Shown one piece after another: positions 43,301-49,904 of a stretch of DNA of 64,000 nt (its first letter is position 1; each line of letters opens with the position of its first letter). The notes under the pieces were generated by a model. That model was not told the DNA's origin and did no database searches. It saw only the letters and a list, made by a program, of their open reading frames with translations. The translations under genes and the position numbers were made by a program. Source of the stretch: Kitasatospora purpeofusca (GTDB lineage Bacteria > Actinomycetota > Actinomycetes > Streptomycetales > Streptomycetaceae); the NCBI RefSeq assembly GCF_000718025.1, contig NZ_JODS01000017.1, forward strand, positions 1-64,000, in the 5' to 3' direction.

Positions 43301-44974
43301 GGCGACCTGGACGCCCCGGTCGGCCTGCTCACCCACCCCGTGGAGCTCAACGCCGTCACCTACGACAGCCCCGACGGCCCCCGGCTGGCGGCCGGCTGGA
43401 CCTGGGCCGAGGGCGTGCTCACCGAACCCGAGGTGCGCGAACTGGCCGAGACCTGGTTCGCCGCCCTCAGGGCCGTGGCGGGCTGCGCGGCCCTGCCCGG
43501 TGCCGGCGGTCCGCCGCCCGCGGGGAACACCGACCGCCGACGGCGCCGACCCGCCCGAACCGCCGGTCCGGTGCCGCCGGCCGACCGCACCCACGGTGTG
43601 CCGCTGTCCTTCGCCCAGCTGGACATCGTGCACCAGCCCGTCGACCCGGAGTCCTCGCACCACAACGTCATCACCGCGACCGTGCTCACCGGCGTCCTCG
43701 ACCCGGGGGCGCTGCGGGCGAGCCTGGACACGATCGTGCAGCGGCACGAGGCGCTGAGGACCAGGATCGTCGAGGACGGGCCCGGCGACTGGCGCCAGTT
43801 CGCCGACCCGGTCGGCGGCTGGCCGCTCGCCGCCGTCGACCTGCGCGAGCACCCCGCCGCCGACCGCCGGGAGGCGGTGCGCCGACTGGTCGCGGCCGAG
43901 GTGGACCGCCCGTTCCGGCTGGCCGAGGGCCCGTTGGTGCGGGGCACCCTGATCGCCACCGAACCCGGCGAGTGGGTACTGGTGCTGGTGCTGCACCACA
44001 TCGTGGTCGACCTGTGGTCGTACGCGCTGCTGGGGCGCGAGCTGGGCGAGCTGTACGCGGCCCGGGTGCTGGGCCGCGAACCGCGGCTGCCCGCGCCGTC
44101 CGTCCAGTACCCGGACTGGGCGGCCTGGCAGCGGCGGCGGCTCGCGGACGGCGTGCTGGACGAGCATCTCGCCTACTGGGAGAAGCTGTTGGCGGACCTG
44201 CCGGCGCTGCCCCGGTTCGAGGCGCCGGAGCACCAGCGGGCCGAGGCCGTCACCGGGTACACCAGCGGCTTCGTCCTGGAGCCCGCGATCACCGCGGCCC
44301 TGAAGGAGGCGGCGCAGCGCGAGGGGGTGACGCTGTTCATGCTGCTGCTGACCGGCTTCCACCTGCTGCTGCAGAGCTATGCGCGGGGCGAGGCGCCGGG
44401 GCAGGAACCGGGCGGCGACCTCGCGGTCGGCTTCCCGCTGGCCGGCCGGGAGCACCCGCAGACCGAGCAGATGATCGGCTTCTTCATCAACCCGGTCGTG
44501 GTCCGCCCCCGCCCGGCAGAGGACGCGACCGTGCGCGAGCTGCTGGCCGCCGTCCGGGCCGGTGTCCTGGACGCCCATCTGCACCAGGAGGTCCCGCTGC
44601 GGCAGCTCCGCAAGGACGCCGGGGAGGACCACAACCCGCTGCGACTGCTGTTCAACCTGCTGAACGTGGCCGGCGACCCGCTGGACCTGCACGGCCTCAC
44701 GGCGGCGCCGCTGAGCCTGGACGTCGGCGACGCCGAGGTGATCCCGGAGCTGGTCACCGAGATGCGCCCGCACAACGCCGACCTCTATCTGATGATGCAC
44801 GAGTCCGAGGCCGGGCTGCGCGGCCTGTGGCTGTACTCGCCGGACCGGATCGACCCGGAGTCGATGGCGGCCATGATGCGCCAGTGGCCCCTGGTGCTGG
44901 AGCTGTTGACGCACCGGCCGGACCTCCCGCTGGCCGAGCTGCGGCGCCGCGTCCGCGACCGCCCGACGGGCTGA
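34313..44974 (+). CDS. NRPS2: C-A(Gly)-NMT-T-C-A-T-E-C bimodular synthetase with terminal C domain
   Basis: 3553 residues, starting in an ATGA overlap with PKS4. C1 has HHIAGD at 182-187. A1 pocket reads D-I-L-Q-L-G-M-I-W-K, a glycine code. An N-methyltransferase (about 960-1330; VLEIGCGTGLIL near 1032) is inserted before the last A-domain motif, so this module makes sarcosine. T1: Ser1465. C2: HHIAADG from 1654. A2 pocket reads D-A-A-T-V-A-A-V-C-K, closest to Phe/Tyr-type codes but with Ala at 239, so an aromatic or bulky residue is likely. T2: Ser2533 in LGGDSI, typical before E. E (about 2575-3050): HHLVVDG from 2721, ENHGRQED, FNYLGRF. C3 (about 3100-3553): HHIVVDL from 3228. There is no thioesterase or reductase, so C3 probably releases the chain, for example by lactonisation onto the acyl hydroxyl. 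Confidence 0.92.
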   Translation: MSARDTHGTPEDGRAMTTPDPATLSAAEKRALLAERLRRKKAARPREHRFPASFPQQRMWFLDQLTPGDTAYNVCGATRIRGPLDLDLWRRAVSAIARRHEALRTTFRAVDGEPVQVVTEGAEPGFAVVPCEHLAGPDGEEGVQALAREEFSRPFDLATGPLVRMRFLRLAADEHVLLLTIHHIAGDLWSTSVFLDELVTLYGAYAGGTEPALPELPIQYADYAVWQRKRLDGDGARADLEYWRRTLDGAPAALELPTDRPRPPVQSTRGGSRPFALSAELMDRVREFSRAEGVTPFMTLLAAFQVLLHRYTREEDVVVGVPVANRGRPEVERLIGYFANMLALRTDLSGAPSFRELLGRVRPVCLGAFAHQELPFERLVEELHPRRDLSRTPVFQVSFVFQNIAMPSFDVAGLHLEPIEVAGSTARFDLELQVFDRPEGLSGRFEYNSDLFDAATVDQLADHLRLLVEQLLDGPDLPVGAVPMLSAEEERRLRERGNDTRREWPDRAPVHRLFAEQAARTPAAEAVRCGAEALDYAELDRRSDRLAARLRGHGVRRDVLVGVCTERSVDLVVALLAVLKSGGAFVPIDPEFPAERIAYMLADSGLPVLLTQRPVAERLPTTAAEVLCLDEPYEEPAAEPAEDPAVAEDDLAYVIYTSGSTGRPKGVQVPHRALANFLRSMRERPGLTAEDTLLAVTTHSFDISLLELLLPLVTGARVVVAERGAAADGERLSRLLAASGASVVQATPSTWRMLLDAGWPGAPGLKALAGGEALPAELARRLRAGGVELWNMYGPTETTIWSAVAEVGDGPISIGAPIANTELHVLDEQGRLTPPGVPGELYIGGAGLARGYLGRPELTAERFVPHPFGAGPQDRLYRTGDLVRRRRDGGIEFLGRLDHQVKVRGFRIELGEIESELARQPEVGHAVVTVREDVPGDQRLVAYVVPSADGGPGPAEEWPDQVEEWRRIWDTAYDDPDDGPAPVATVPGIPGEDLRGWNSSYTGEPIPAGEMREWADRTAERVLALRPRSVLEIGCGTGLILQRVAPEVEHYSGTDISEVALTGLREVVDGAAGTLGEVALHLCAADRLDRLPERLFDVIVLNSVVQYFPDERYLLRVIEGALPRLAPGGSLFLGDIRSLPLLESFHLSVQLAHAEPGLPPAELLARTRRRLAEDEELVFDPALFTALPSRFPAVREVRVLPKRAATANELTRFRYDVVLTTGPATTRPAATAPEAPAPDPLEPDPLDWAAEGLTVAALRELLATRRPALLAVSGVPNARLREFADTLGRLDDGSEPPADRPEAVDPEELWALGEALGYRIDLDWSEHGTDGAFTLLAHRPDADGGPPSLVPPPATEPDWGRLVSGTRRRLARRLVPALRSALAERLPGYMVPSAFVLLDALPLTPNGKTDRKALPAPDGDRRDLDAVYVAPRDEREEALCALFAKVLGVPAVGVHDSFFDLGGHSLLATRLISQIRSALGTEVQVRALFETPTVAGLAARLAAEDPDRTPGAPRPALAPEARPAELPLSFAQRRLWFLDRLEGPSATYNIPMAVRLTGPLDTDALRAALADVVERHEALRTVFPDTGGVPRQHVLDLAAARPGLTVTELPEAAAAAEAVRAAARHTFDLARRIPLHAELLLHGPESHTLVLVVHHIAADGWSVALLGRDLATAYTARLGGRPPQWAPLPVQYADYTLWQHRLLGGQDDPDSLRSTQLAYWREALAGLPERIALPADRPHPASATHRGGTVALRWDAELHTAVATLARRHDASEFMVVHAALAALLHRLGAGDDIPVGATVAGRTDAATEDLVGFFVNTLVLRADLSGAPSFRELLARVRERGLDGYAHQDVPFEFLVDALRPARSTAHHPLFQVLLAWQNVPDAVLGLPGLTEQAVPVDSGGARMDLVFSLTGRRAPGDGAPAGIDGVVEYNADVFDPATVELLAERLRRMLLAVCAAPDRPVAEAELLSADERQLLLTDWAGGRLPAHSPATLPALFEAQAARTPERTAVVDPGRELTYAQLDAEANRLAHLLIARGAGPERPVAVALGRSARSVVAMLAVVKAGSAYLPVDPDYPAARIAFLLDDARPVLLLTDDGSAAALPESEVPVLRLDRPEVLAELAARPAVAPTDADRAEPLTPAHAAYIIYTSGSTGTPKGVVVTHTGIPGLVAAQAEGFGLDEHSRVLQFASPSFDASVAERCDALLTGAALVVVPKEELLPGEPLTRTCERYGVTNATLPPSVLAAVPEGGLPAGLSLVVAGESCPAALADRWSADRRMVNAYGPTETTVCATLTGPLTPGAGAPPVGRPIAGARVYVLDEGLRPVPAGVPGELFVAGAGLARGYLGRPGLTARRFLPDPFGAPGTRMYRTGDLVRWRADGRLDFLGRTDHQVKVRGFRIELGEIESALSARPDAARAVVTVREDRPGQRTLVGYLVPRPGAAPDPAEVRAALAAELPPYLVPAAVVVLAELPLTANGKVDRDRLPAPGFAPGAGSGRPRTPVEETLSAIFAEVLGLPEVGTGDGFFDLGGDSIQAIQVVSQARSAGLMISARDVLAHQSVGALAAVAVPADGTVGPEDDGVGTVGPTPITEWLRELDAPIDEFSQEAVIALPPAGVLDLPRLTAALQALVDHHAVLRSRLTVGPDGRWELETGPVGSVRVADHLVRTDAAGADSGQLRALTAAEAGAARRRLDPAAGVMLRAVWLDTGEHTPGRLLLVLHHLVVDGVSWRILLPDLRAAGEAVLADRPVLLAPVGTSVRRWSELLAAEAAAPHRLAELPDWQRLLTGTPALLPTTGTVTGTGTGTSTGTGTGTGTGTGRLVLTLPPEDTAALLGTAPGAFHTGVQEVLLAAFGIALEEWRRRRAPLDPPADGVLVAVENHGRQEDLAEGVDLSRTVGWFTGVQPVRLAPGPLSWARVTEAGTELAAAVVRIREQLAALPGDGLGHGLLRRLNPATAPALAELPAPQVAFNYLGRFADAGPDTPWAPVTADAALALGDLDAPVGLLTHPVELNAVTYDSPDGPRLAAGWTWAEGVLTEPEVRELAETWFAALRAVAGCAALPGAGGPPPAGNTDRRRRRPARTAGPVPPADRTHGVPLSFAQLDIVHQPVDPESSHHNVITATVLTGVLDPGALRASLDTIVQRHEALRTRIVEDGPGDWRQFADPVGGWPLAAVDLREHPAADRREAVRRLVAAEVDRPFRLAEGPLVRGTLIATEPGEWVLVLVLHHIVVDLWSYALLGRELGELYAARVLGREPRLPAPSVQYPDWAAWQRRRLADGVLDEHLAYWEKLLADLPALPRFEAPEHQRAEAVTGYTSGFVLEPAITAALKEAAQREGVTLFMLLLTGFHLLLQSYARGEAPGQEPGGDLAVGFPLAGREHPQTEQMIGFFINPVVVRPRPAEDATVRELLAAVRAGVLDAHLHQEVPLRQLRKDAGEDHNPLRLLFNLLNVAGDPLDLHGLTAAPLSLDVGDAEVIPELVTEMRPHNADLYLMMHESEAGLRGLWLYSPDRIDPESMAAMMRQWPLVLELLTHRPDLPLAELRRRVRDRPTG
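42701..42768 (+). repeat. Gly-Thr coding hexanucleotide microsatellite in the E domain
   Basis: About eleven GGCACN units (GGCACC, GGCACT and close variants such as GGCACGGTCACC and ACCAGC) encode a (Gly-Thr)n run inside the NRPS2 epimerisation domain, between the HHxxxDG motif and the GAFHTGV segment. It probably forms a flexible surface loop. Confidence 0.85.
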
Positions 44975-45043
44975 CCCGCCCGACCGCCCCTCACCGGCCC
45001 GACCTCCCGCGCCTCCCGCGCCTCCCGACCCGAAAGGCCTTCG

Positions 45044-45787
45044 ATGAACCGCACCGCCAACCCCGTCGCGCTGATCACCGGCGGCACCCGCGGCATCGGC
45101 CGCGCCACCGCCCTGCGGCTGGCCGAGGACGGCTACGACATCGCCCTCTGCTACAGCGCCGACGCCGACGCCGCCCGCACCCTGGAGAAGGAGTTGCTGG
45201 ACCTCGGCCGTGCCGCCTACGTCCGGCGGACCGATGTCGCGGACGCCGAGGCCGTCCGCGACCTTGTGGACGGCGCCGAGGACGCGCTCGGCCCGATCAC
45301 CGCACTGGTCGCCTCGGCGGCGATCCTCCGCGACACCCCGCTGCTGCTGATGGAGGACGAGGACTGGCAGGACGTGCTGCAGGTCAACCTCAGCGGGGTC
45401 TACCACGCCTGCCGCGCGGTCGTCGACGGCATGGTGCTGCGCCGCCACGGCGCCATCGTCAACCTGTCCTCGGTGGCCGGGATCTGCGGCAACGCCGGAC
45501 AGACCAACTACGCGGCGACCAAGGCCGGGATCATCGGCTTCACCCGCTCGCTCGCCCAGGAGGTGGGCCGCTACGGCATCCGGGCCAACGCGGTCGCCCC
45601 CGGCTACATCGACACCGACCTGGTCGCGCAGCTGCCCGAGGAGGCCGTCGAGCGCTCCCTCGAACAGGTGGCCCTGCGCCGCCTCGGCCGCCCGGAGGAG
45701 GTGGCCGACCTGGTGGCCTTCCTGCTCTCCGACCGGGCGAGCTACCTCACCGGCGAGGTGCTCCGGATCGACGGCGGCTTCCGCTGA
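45044..45787 (+). CDS. FabG-like short-chain dehydrogenase/reductase
   Basis: 247-residue classical SDR. The nucleotide-binding TGGTRGIGRATALRL lies near residue 10, the catalytic Ser is in IVNLSSVAG, and Tyr156/Lys160 are in NYAATKAG. The C-terminal LTGEVLRIDGGFR is typical of 3-oxoacyl-ACP reductases. It lies 69 bp downstream of NRPS2 on the same strand, with GAAAGG before the ATG, and so belongs to the operon. PKS3 has no ketoreductase and PKS2's is dead, so this enzyme may reduce the PKS3 beta-ketoacyl intermediate to the hydroxyl later used for ring closure. That role is inferred. A housekeeping-like FabG activity cannot be excluded. Confidence 0.88.
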   Translation: MNRTANPVALITGGTRGIGRATALRLAEDGYDIALCYSADADAARTLEKELLDLGRAAYVRRTDVADAEAVRDLVDGAEDALGPITALVASAAILRDTPLLLMEDEDWQDVLQVNLSGVYHACRAVVDGMVLRRHGAIVNLSSVAGICGNAGQTNYAATKAGIIGFTRSLAQEVGRYGIRANAVAPGYIDTDLVAQLPEEAVERSLEQVALRRLGRPEEVADLVAFLLSDRASYLTGEVLRIDGGFR

Positions 45788-45843
45788 CCCGACCCACCGC
45801 CCCGACCTCCCCCGCCCTCCCCTGCTCGCCCCTGGAGCCCATC

Positions 45844-46014
45844 GTGCAATGGACCGTCCTGGTCAACGACGAACAGCAGCACGCCCTCCACCCCGCCGAC
45901 CGCCCCGCCCCCGCCGGCTGGCACCCCACCGGCTTCACCGGCACCGAGGAGTCCTGCGCGGCCCACGTGGACGCGACCCGGCCCGACGTCCGCCCGCTTC
46001 CGCCGCGCTCCTGA
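45844..46014 (+). CDS. Divergent MbtH-like protein
   Basis: A 56-residue gene starting with GTG, behind GGAG. The protein reads MQWTVLVNDEQQHALHPADR and then PAPAGWHPTGFTGTEESC, ending in DVRPLPPRS. This follows the MbtH consensus (LVNDEGQHSLWP, PAGW, G...C, TDxRPxS). MbtH proteins bind and activate NRPS adenylation domains. Here two of the usual Trp residues are replaced: SLWP is ALHP, and the WTD Trp is absent. The N-terminus is also unusually short. It is the last gene of the operon, 56 bp after the reductase, a common place for an MbtH partner of NRPS1/NRPS2. If it had decayed, the A domains would need another MbtH protein. Confidence 0.72.
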   Translation: MQWTVLVNDEQQHALHPADRPAPAGWHPTGFTGTEESCAAHVDATRPDVRPLPPRS

Positions 46015-46042
46015 GGGGCGCCCTTCACGTCTCCTCGAACCA

Positions 46043-46059
46043 TTCGGAAACTTTCCTAA
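46043..46059. promoter_or_regulatory. GAAACTTTC-type palindromic operator upstream of the chitinase
   Basis: TTCGGAAACTTTCCTAA is a 17-bp near-perfect palindrome (one mismatch) centred on the C at 46051. It resembles the GGAAASTTTCC operators bound by ROK-type repressors (CsnR-like) upstream of actinobacterial chitosan and chitin genes. It lies 145 bp before the chitinase ATG, just upstream of the candidate promoter. Confidence 0.6.
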
Positions 46060-46068
46060 CCAAATCCA

Positions 46069-46097
46069 TTGACCCCGCGGCCCGGGACCCCGATTCT
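46069..46097 (+). promoter_or_regulatory. Candidate promoter of the chitinase gene
   Basis: TTGACC (46069-46074) and GATTCT (46092-46097) are separated by 17 bp, a normal housekeeping-sigma arrangement. They sit 10 bp downstream of the palindromic operator, so a bound repressor would block polymerase. Confidence 0.45.
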
Positions 46098-46203
46098 GTG
46101 AGACACCCGCCGCGGGCGCCGTCGTCGTCCGCCGCGGGCGGTCCTCCACCTCCCCCTGAGCTGCCGTCAGCCCCGTGCGGCGGATCGACGAAAGCGAGTT
46201 GGC

Positions 46204-47223
46204 ATGCGCAAGACCATCGGAGTCCGCCTCACCGCCCCGCTGCTGGCCGCCACCCTCGGTCCGGCCGGCCTCCTGCTGGCCCCGGTGGCCTCCGCCGCGG
46301 CGGACCCGGCCGTCGCGAACCCCGCCGTCGCGGCCGCGCCCGGGATGGCCGCCGCGCCCTACGAGTACCTCGGCTGGGGCAACCCGCAGAAGCCGACGGA
46401 CGTGATGAAGGCGACCGGCGTCAAGTGGTTCACGCTGGCCTTCATCCTCTCCGACGGCGGGTGCAACCCGAAGTGGGACGGCAGCCGGCCGCTCACCGGG
46501 GGCTCCGACGAGGCCGCGATCAAGTCGATCCGGGCGGCCGGCGGCGATGTGGTGGTCTCGGTCGGCGGGTGGAGCGGCAACAAGCTGGGCGAGAAGTGTT
46601 CCAGCGCGAGCGCGCTCGCCGGCGCCTACCAGAAGGTCATCGACGCCTACAAGCTCAAGGCCTTCGACATCGACATCGAGGACACCGAGTTCGGGAACGC
46701 GACGGTCCGTCAGCGGGTGGTCGACGCCCTGAAGATCGTCAAGACCAAGAACCCCGGCCTGGTCACCTACATCACCATGGGCACCACGCCCACCGGCCCG
46801 GACGCCACCGGCAAGGACCTCATCAAGCGCGGCGCGGCGGCCGGCCTCGCCAACGACGGCTGGGTGGTCATGCCGTTCGACTTCGGCGGCCACAGCGGCA
46901 CCATGGGGCAGGCCTCGGTCGGCGCCCTGGAGGGCCTCAAGGCGGCGGTGAAGAGCGCCTACGGCTACAGCGACGACGCCGCCTACCGGCACATCGGGGT
47001 GTCCTCGATGAACGGGAAGACCGACGAGGCCGGCGAGACCGTCACCACCGCCGACTTCCGCACCCTGCTCGGCTACGCCCAGCAGCACCACATCGCCCGG
47101 TACGCCTTCTGGTCCGTCAACCGCGACCGCGCCTGCGGCTCGGGCACCGACGCCGACGCGTGCAGCGGCGTCGCGCAGTCCCCGTACGAGTTCACGAAGA
47201 TCGTCGTCCAGTACCAGGGCTGA
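46204..47223 (+). CDS. Secreted GH18 chitinase
   Basis: 339 residues with a Sec signal peptide (MRKTIGVRLTAPLLAATLGP, cleavage near ASA-AADPA). A single glycoside hydrolase family 18 TIM barrel follows. The family SxGG strand is DVVVSVGGWSG. The catalytic DxxDxDxE region is AFDIDIED, with Asp155, Asp157 and the general acid Glu159. No separate carbohydrate-binding module is present. It is predicted to cleave chitin outside the cell. It is probably unrelated to the preceding operon, having its own operator and promoter 100-160 bp upstream. The DxxDxDxE pattern lacks the more usual DWE form but keeps the acid. Confidence 0.88.
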   Translation: MRKTIGVRLTAPLLAATLGPAGLLLAPVASAAADPAVANPAVAAAPGMAAAPYEYLGWGNPQKPTDVMKATGVKWFTLAFILSDGGCNPKWDGSRPLTGGSDEAAIKSIRAAGGDVVVSVGGWSGNKLGEKCSSASALAGAYQKVIDAYKLKAFDIDIEDTEFGNATVRQRVVDALKIVKTKNPGLVTYITMGTTPTGPDATGKDLIKRGAAAGLANDGWVVMPFDFGGHSGTMGQASVGALEGLKAAVKSAYGYSDDAAYRHIGVSSMNGKTDEAGETVTTADFRTLLGYAQQHHIARYAFWSVNRDRACGSGTDADACSGVAQSPYEFTKIVVQYQG

Positions 47224-47275
47224 GCCCCCGGCCGGGGGGCGGCGGCCGGTCCGCCGCAGCCGCGCCCCCGACCGG

Positions 47276-48481
47276 TCAGCCCAGGTAGCGGCCGTCCCTG
47301 GCGACCACCCGGCCGGCCCGGACCACCAGCTCGCGCGGCGGCAGGTCGACGACGACCTGCGGGAGGCACTCGCCGGACACCAGCATGAAGTCCGCCGGCG
47401 AACCCGGCTCCAGGGTGACCCCCGGCAGGTCGAGCAGCTCGGCACCGCCGTCGGCGGCCAGCGCGAAGCACGCGGCCAGCTCCTCGTCCGTGCGGGCGTC
47501 GGTCGTCCAGCCGAGCAGGTGGGCCCGGTGCAGCATGTCCGCGTTGCCGAACGGGCTCCAGGAGTCCCGCACGCCGTCCGAACCCAGGCCCACCCGCACG
47601 CCGTGCGCCCGGAGTTCACGGAACGGCAGGACCTGGTGCGCCGAGGGGGCGACGGTGGTGAGCCCGACGCCGGACCCGGCGAGCAGCTCGGCGAGCTCGT
47701 CGAACCGCTCGCCGCCCAACTCCGGGACGCAGAAGGCATGGCTGACCACCACCCGGTCGGCCAGACCGGCCGCCCTGGTCCGCGCGGCGATGTCGCGCAG
47801 CGGGGCGAGTCCCCGGTCGCCCCGGTCGTGCAGATGGACGTCCAGCCGCAAGCCGTACCGCTCGGCCAGACCGAAGACCAGGTCGAGCTGGGCCGGGCCC
47901 TCGCCGTCCGGACCGCCGTCGAACCCGTCCGGGTCGATGCCACCGACCGCGTCGATCAGCCCGCCCGCCGCCGCCTCGGCCAGCAACGCCCCCGCCCCGG
48001 GGGTGCGGCGGACGCCGTGCTGCGGGAAGGCGACCAGCTGGACGTCCAGCGCCCCGGCCAGCCGCTCCCGTGCCTCGGCCAGACCGGTCACCCCGGCCAG
48101 GCCGAACGCGGGCGCGACGTCCACGTGCGCCCGGACGGCCCGGGTGCCGGAGGCCACGGCGTGGGCGAGCAGCCGGTGGGCGCGCTCGGCGAGCGGGGTG
48201 CGCTGGTGCCGGTGGAGGTCGACGTCGCCCTCCACGTACTCGGGCAGCGAACCGGCCGGGCGCCGGCTGTACCAGGGCTCGCCCCAGGCGGTCTTGTCCG
48301 GGTGGATGTGTGCGTCCACCAGGGTGGGCAGCGCGATCCGGCCGGCGCCGTCGACCACCTCCGGCTCGGCGCCCTCCGGCAGCCGGTCGACCAGCAGGCC
48401 GTCGACGGCGACCAGGTCGACGGCCCGTTCGGCGCCGTACGGGCGGACGTCGCGGAACACGGTGACGGCGGGGGCGGCCAT
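47276..48481 (-). CDS. Cytosine deaminase-like amidohydrolase
   Basis: 401-residue metal-dependent hydrolase of the amidohydrolase superfamily. The first metal motif is DAHIHPDK (His58, His60). Further metal or catalytic positions appear in RLDVHLHDRGD, VVVSHAF and GLGSDGVRDSWSPFGN. The last of these, with the NADML helix, is characteristic of cytosine deaminase and related N-isopropylammelide-type enzymes. The C-terminal strand LEPGSPADFMLV closes the composite beta-sandwich. The frame stays open far upstream, but the ATG at 48481 with GAGAGG before it opens the conserved domain. The exact substrate (cytosine, another heterocycle or a cyclic amide) is not decided. Confidence 0.85.
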   Translation of the reverse strand: MAAPAVTVFRDVRPYGAERAVDLVAVDGLLVDRLPEGAEPEVVDGAGRIALPTLVDAHIHPDKTAWGEPWYSRRPAGSLPEYVEGDVDLHRHQRTPLAERAHRLLAHAVASGTRAVRAHVDVAPAFGLAGVTGLAEARERLAGALDVQLVAFPQHGVRRTPGAGALLAEAAAGGLIDAVGGIDPDGFDGGPDGEGPAQLDLVFGLAERYGLRLDVHLHDRGDRGLAPLRDIAARTRAAGLADRVVVSHAFCVPELGGERFDELAELLAGSGVGLTTVAPSAHQVLPFRELRAHGVRVGLGSDGVRDSWSPFGNADMLHRAHLLGWTTDARTDEELAACFALAADGGAELLDLPGVTLEPGSPADFMLVSGECLPQVVVDLPPRELVVRAGRVVARDGRYLG

Positions 48482-48673
48482 GGGGTCAGCCTCTCGGTCA
48501 GGGGGCGCTGAGGACGGGAAACGTCCAGTGTCCCGCCGATTCCCGGCCGGGGGATCGACCGATCGGACGACACGGCCGTCCACCGACCGTCGCCCCCGGA
48601 CGGGCCGAGCCGCCGATTCCCCGCCGGCGCCCGATGACGGAGGGTGGGAGGCGGCCCAGTCCGAGGAGGAGCC

Positions 48674-49834
48674 GTGACCACCCGCGCCGCACTCGCCCGC
48701 ACCGCTGTCCTGACCGCGCTGACCGCAACCCTGCTCGCCGCCTGCGGCAGCCCGGCCCCCACAGCCGCGCCCGCGCCCACCGCCACGCCCACGTCCAGCG
48801 CACCGACCACAGCCACAGCCGCAGCCACGGCCGGGGCTTCCTCCCCCACCCTCCTCGTCACCGACTTCGGCGCCGACACCGTCACCTTCGTCGACCCCGC
48901 CCGCCCGGGCCGCGCCGCCGACCTCGGCTCCGTCCGCGTCGGCACCGCCCCGTACGGCCTCGCCGTCGCACCCGACGGCACCGCCTGGGTCGCCACCGCC
49001 GAGGGCGTCGCCGCCGTCGACACCCGGACCCGCACCCGCGTCGCCCTGGTCCCCCACACCACCCGCACCGGGCCGGTCACCACCGGCGAGTACCGGGGCG
49101 GCGGCATGGGCATCGCGCTCTCCCCGGACGGCGCCCGCGCCTACGTCGGCGTCAACGTGCCCGGCGGCAACGGCACCCTGGAGGTCGTCGACACCGCGAC
49201 CCGGACGGTCGTCCAGGTCGTCCCGGTCGGCCGCCGGCCCTTCGACGTGGACGTCTCCGCCGACGGACGCCAGGTCTACGTCACCGACCACGACTCCTTC
49301 GACGTCACCACGGTCGACACCGCCACGTGGGCCACCCGCCGGACCGAGGTCGCGCCGTACGGCACCGAGGGCGGGCTCGGCTCCTGGCTGAAGCCGCACT
49401 ACACCGCCGTCCGCCCCTCCGACGGCGCGCTGCTGCTCCCCTTCGAGGGCGAGCGCCTCGCCGTGGTCGACCCGTCCACCGGCCGGGTCACCGTCGAGCC
49501 GATGACCGCCAACACCCATCAGCACGGCGTCACCGCCGCCCCCGACGGCACCCTCTACATCGTCGGCACCGGCCCGATCGACCCCGCCGCCGACGCCGGA
49601 CCGTCCCTCACCGTCCGCGCCCCCGACGGCAGCGAGCGCCTGGTCCCGCTGGACGGCCCGCACGAGACCGTCACCCTGTCCCCCGACGCCCGCACCGCCT
49701 ACGTCTCCGGCGGCTTCACCCGCGAGGGCGGCTGGGACGGGCTCACCGTCGTCGACACCGCCACCGGCCGCACCACCCGCCTCCCCGTCGGCCACCTCCC
49801 GCTCGCCGTCGCCGTCCTCCCGGACCGCCCCTGA
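48674..49834 (+). CDS. YncE-like beta-propeller lipoprotein
   Basis: 386 residues. The N-terminal signal ends in a lipobox LLAAC with Cys24, followed by an Ala/Pro/Thr-rich tether (about 25-60), so the mature protein should be lipid-anchored outside the membrane. The rest is made of repeated blades with PDGT or PDGARAYV turns, for example PYGLAVAPDGTAWVATAEG and RPFDVDVSADGRQVYVTDHD. This is the pattern of seven-bladed YVTN/YncE or SMP-30-like propellers. A binding or scaffold role is likely; no catalytic motif is visible. The GTG start follows GGAGGAG. It is divergent from the amidohydrolase gene across 192 bp. Confidence 0.82.
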   Translation: MTTRAALARTAVLTALTATLLAACGSPAPTAAPAPTATPTSSAPTTATAAATAGASSPTLLVTDFGADTVTFVDPARPGRAADLGSVRVGTAPYGLAVAPDGTAWVATAEGVAAVDTRTRTRVALVPHTTRTGPVTTGEYRGGGMGIALSPDGARAYVGVNVPGGNGTLEVVDTATRTVVQVVPVGRRPFDVDVSADGRQVYVTDHDSFDVTTVDTATWATRRTEVAPYGTEGGLGSWLKPHYTAVRPSDGALLLPFEGERLAVVDPSTGRVTVEPMTANTHQHGVTAAPDGTLYIVGTGPIDPAADAGPSLTVRAPDGSERLVPLDGPHETVTLSPDARTAYVSGGFTREGGWDGLTVVDTATGRTTRLPVGHLPLAVAVLPDRP

Positions 49835-49904
49835 CGGAGCGTCCCGGTCCCCACGGCCGGCTCCGCTCCCGGCCGGCTCGGCTCCCCACCGCCGTGCGGC
49901 GGGT

